Assembly (NCBI GenBank): GCA_022496205.1
Contig: WTXD01000193.1
Location: forward strand, 1 to 18,876
Origin: Gloeopeniophorella convolvens
Lineage: Eukaryota > Basidiomycota > Agaricomycetes > Russulales
Reading direction: 5' to 3'
Length of the DNA: 18,876 nucleotides
Every line of letters starts with the position of its first letter. Position 1 is the stretch's first letter. Both the position numbers and the translations under genes were made by a program. Below are positions 17,297 to 18,876 of the stretch, one piece after another. The notes under the pieces were generated by a model. It ran no database searches and had not been told where the DNA came from. It saw only the letters and a list, made by a program, of their open reading frames with translations.

Positions 17297-18470
17297 CGTT
17301 CCAATCCTTTATGAATGAGAACTTCAAGGATATCATCGCAACCGGCTGTGTTGTTATCTACATGGATGACATCCTCATTTTCACCGACACTCTTGAAGAA
17401 AATTATGCCCTTGTTCATCGTGTCCTCCAGCGACTTCGCGAACTCGACCTCTACCTCAAACCAGAGAAATGTTCCTTCTTCCAGACAACCATTGAATACC
17501 TTGGCCTTATCATTTCTGCCGGTCGCATTCGCATGGACCCTGCCAAACTCAAAGCTATCATGGATTGGCCAACACCAAAAACACTCAAGCACGTTCAAGC
17601 GTTCCTCGGCTTTGGCAATTTCTACAGACGTTTCATCAAGGATTTCTCTAAGATTGCACGACCACTTCATGCCCTCACACGTAAAGATACTCCGTTCCAG
17701 TGGTCCTCAGCCTGTCAACAAGCGTTTGACAACCTCAAGCACGCATTCACCTCAGCCCCAGTACTCACACTCCCCGACCACACTCGCCCATTTCGTCTGA
17801 TTACAGACGCCTCCGACTTTGCCATCGGCGCTGTGCTGGAGCAACCAGACGAAATTAATCGCTGGCACCCGGTCGCATTCCTGTCTAAATCTATGACCGA
17901 CGCAGAACGTAACTACGACATCCACGACAAAGAACTTCTTGCTATTATCCGTTCCCTTGAAACCTATCGACACTATTTACAAGGGGCTCAACACCGTGTT
18001 GAAATCTGGACCGACCACAACAACCTGACATACTTCACCACAAAACAGAAACTCACTCGAAGACAAGCACGCTGGTCTCTTGAACTTTCCCAATACGACG
18101 TTCTTCTCCTTCATAAACCCGGCATTTACAACCGCGCCGATCATCTGTCCCGCCGTCCAGATCTTAAAGAGGGGATAATGACTGAAAACGACAACAAAAT
18201 CCTCCTGGACACCAAGTTTTTCGCAATCCGAGCTACTCGCGCTGGCACTACCACTACCATTGGAGACCAAAACCTACGACGACGCATCAGAGAATCTCAA
18301 GACAAAGACGAAGAAGTCACTAAAGCGTTAACAACAATCATGAAGAATGGTCCACGTACGATAGCGAAAGGCTTAGAAGATTGGAACTATGAAGACGGTC
18401 TCATCTTACATCAAGGAAAGGTCTACATCCCTAAAGACACCAAATTACGACAGAAATTGTTCAACAATAC
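17297..18470 (+). pseudogene. pol: Reverse transcriptase palm, RNase H and linker (third frame)
   Basis: The YMDD box (YMDDILIF, codons 17359-17370) supplies the other two catalytic aspartates. FLGFGNFYRRFIKDFSKIA is the connection typical of gypsy RTs. RNase H follows, with ITDASDFAIGAVLEQ (Asp 17806), HDKELLAI (Glu about 17932), WTDHNNLTYF and RADHLSRRPD. The linker to integrase is KLRQKLFNN. A third single-base loss near 18470 shifts the frame: without it, translation stops at 18520-18522. RNase H removes the RNA template during reverse transcription. Confidence 0.85.
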
Positions 18471-18876
18471 CATGAGTCACTCGCCACCGGCCACCCAGGA
18501 AGATGGAAAACTTACGAACTAGTCTCTCGAGAGTACTGGTGGCCTGGAATATCCAAGTTCGTCAAAGAATATGTCGACGGCTGTGCCACTTGCCAAACCA
18601 CTAAACGACAACACCCTAATCCCATTCCACTGCATCCGAACGAAATCCCAAACCGTCCTTGGGAAGTCATCACCATGGACTTCATTACCGACCTCCCTAT
18701 CTCAAAGGGATATGACTCACTCTACGTCGTAGTTGACCGCTTCACCAAAGCCACTATCATCGCTCCCTGTCATAAGACTATCACCTCAGAACAAACTGCC
18801 GACCTCTACATCAATTATGTCTGGAAGCGCACTGGACTTCCTAAACAAGTTATCTCCGACAGAGGACCGCAATTCG
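18471..18876 (+). CDS. pol: Integrase, N-terminal part, open at the right window edge
   Basis: This fourth segment is back in the original protease frame. The HHCC zinc domain has His 18471 and 18492, then Cys 18582 and 18591 (GCATCQ). The catalytic core shows MDFITDLP (Asp 18678) and SDRGPQF (Asp 18858), the first two residues of the D-D-E triad. The Glu and any chromodomain lie beyond the window. Integrase joins the element DNA to the genome. Confidence 0.85.

Larger units (their letters stand above)
3555..18876 (+). mobile_element. Ty3/gypsy LTR retrotransposon, 5' LTR to integrase, two nested insertions
   Basis: The order is LTR, primer-binding site, three unassigned leader frames, gag, protease, reverse transcriptase, RNase H and integrase. 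This domain order (RNase H before integrase) defines Ty3/gypsy. Without its two insertions, more than 8.6 kb of the element is in the window, and the 3' part of integrase and the 3' LTR lie outside. The copy is damaged by the 7736-8291 insertion in gag, the 9879-15955 insertion at the gag-pol junction, and three single-base losses in pol. It has itself landed in the DUF6589-type gene. Confidence 0.9.

Overview
The window looks like transposon-rich DNA from a basidiomycete fungus, most likely an Agaricomycete. This rests on introns of 47-60 nt with GT-AG ends and CTGAC/CTGAT-type branch points, a DUF6589-type gene that I know only from fungi of this class, and a Ty3/gypsy element of fungal type. 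No database search was possible, so family names come from motifs and memory. I see no rRNA, tRNA or CRISPR array, and no clearly intact host gene.

Layout. (1) 1-1585, minus strand: an unrecognised open frame that runs off the left edge, and a second broken fragment. (2) 1941-3554, plus strand: a DUF6589-type gene with one intron, cut off abruptly. (3) 3555 to beyond 18876, plus strand: a large Ty3/gypsy retrotransposon. It has a 5' LTR (TGTCA...TGACA, 3555-4208), a primer-binding site 2 nt later, three long reading frames of unknown function (4235-7355), gag (from 7366), and pol in the -1 frame (protease, reverse transcriptase, RNase H, start of integrase). The 3' LTR lies outside the window.

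Two later insertions sit inside the retrotransposon. A 556-bp solo-LTR-like or MITE-like piece (7736-8291, flanked by CCAG) splits gag. A 6,077-bp DNA transposon (9879-15955) splits the gag-pol junction. It has 36-bp terminal inverted repeats beginning CAAGGGG and an exact 8-bp target duplication, GACTCCGT. Removing either insertion with one target copy restores an open frame across the site, which is strong internal proof of both events. The order of events is DUF6589 gene, then gypsy element, then the two insertions.

The DNA transposon carries one gene on the minus strand (15512 to 10094, six exons). Its five inferred introns give a consistent 1,716-codon frame, broken only by two in-frame stops. 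The predicted protein joins an N-terminal BED-like zinc finger, a PCNA-binding (PIP-box) motif, an RNase H-fold core with the motif order of P-element/THAP9 transposases, two or more C-terminal zinc-binding modules, and a terminal PHD finger.

The most unusual signal in the gypsy element is near-total loss of ATG, in all three forward frames, from the LTR to the gag core, although CAT stays common on the same strand. The three leader frames contain no in-frame ATG. This points to selection on ribosome scanning, non-AUG starts or splicing. The pol gene has three single-base losses, so this copy is probably dead unless they are sequencing errors.
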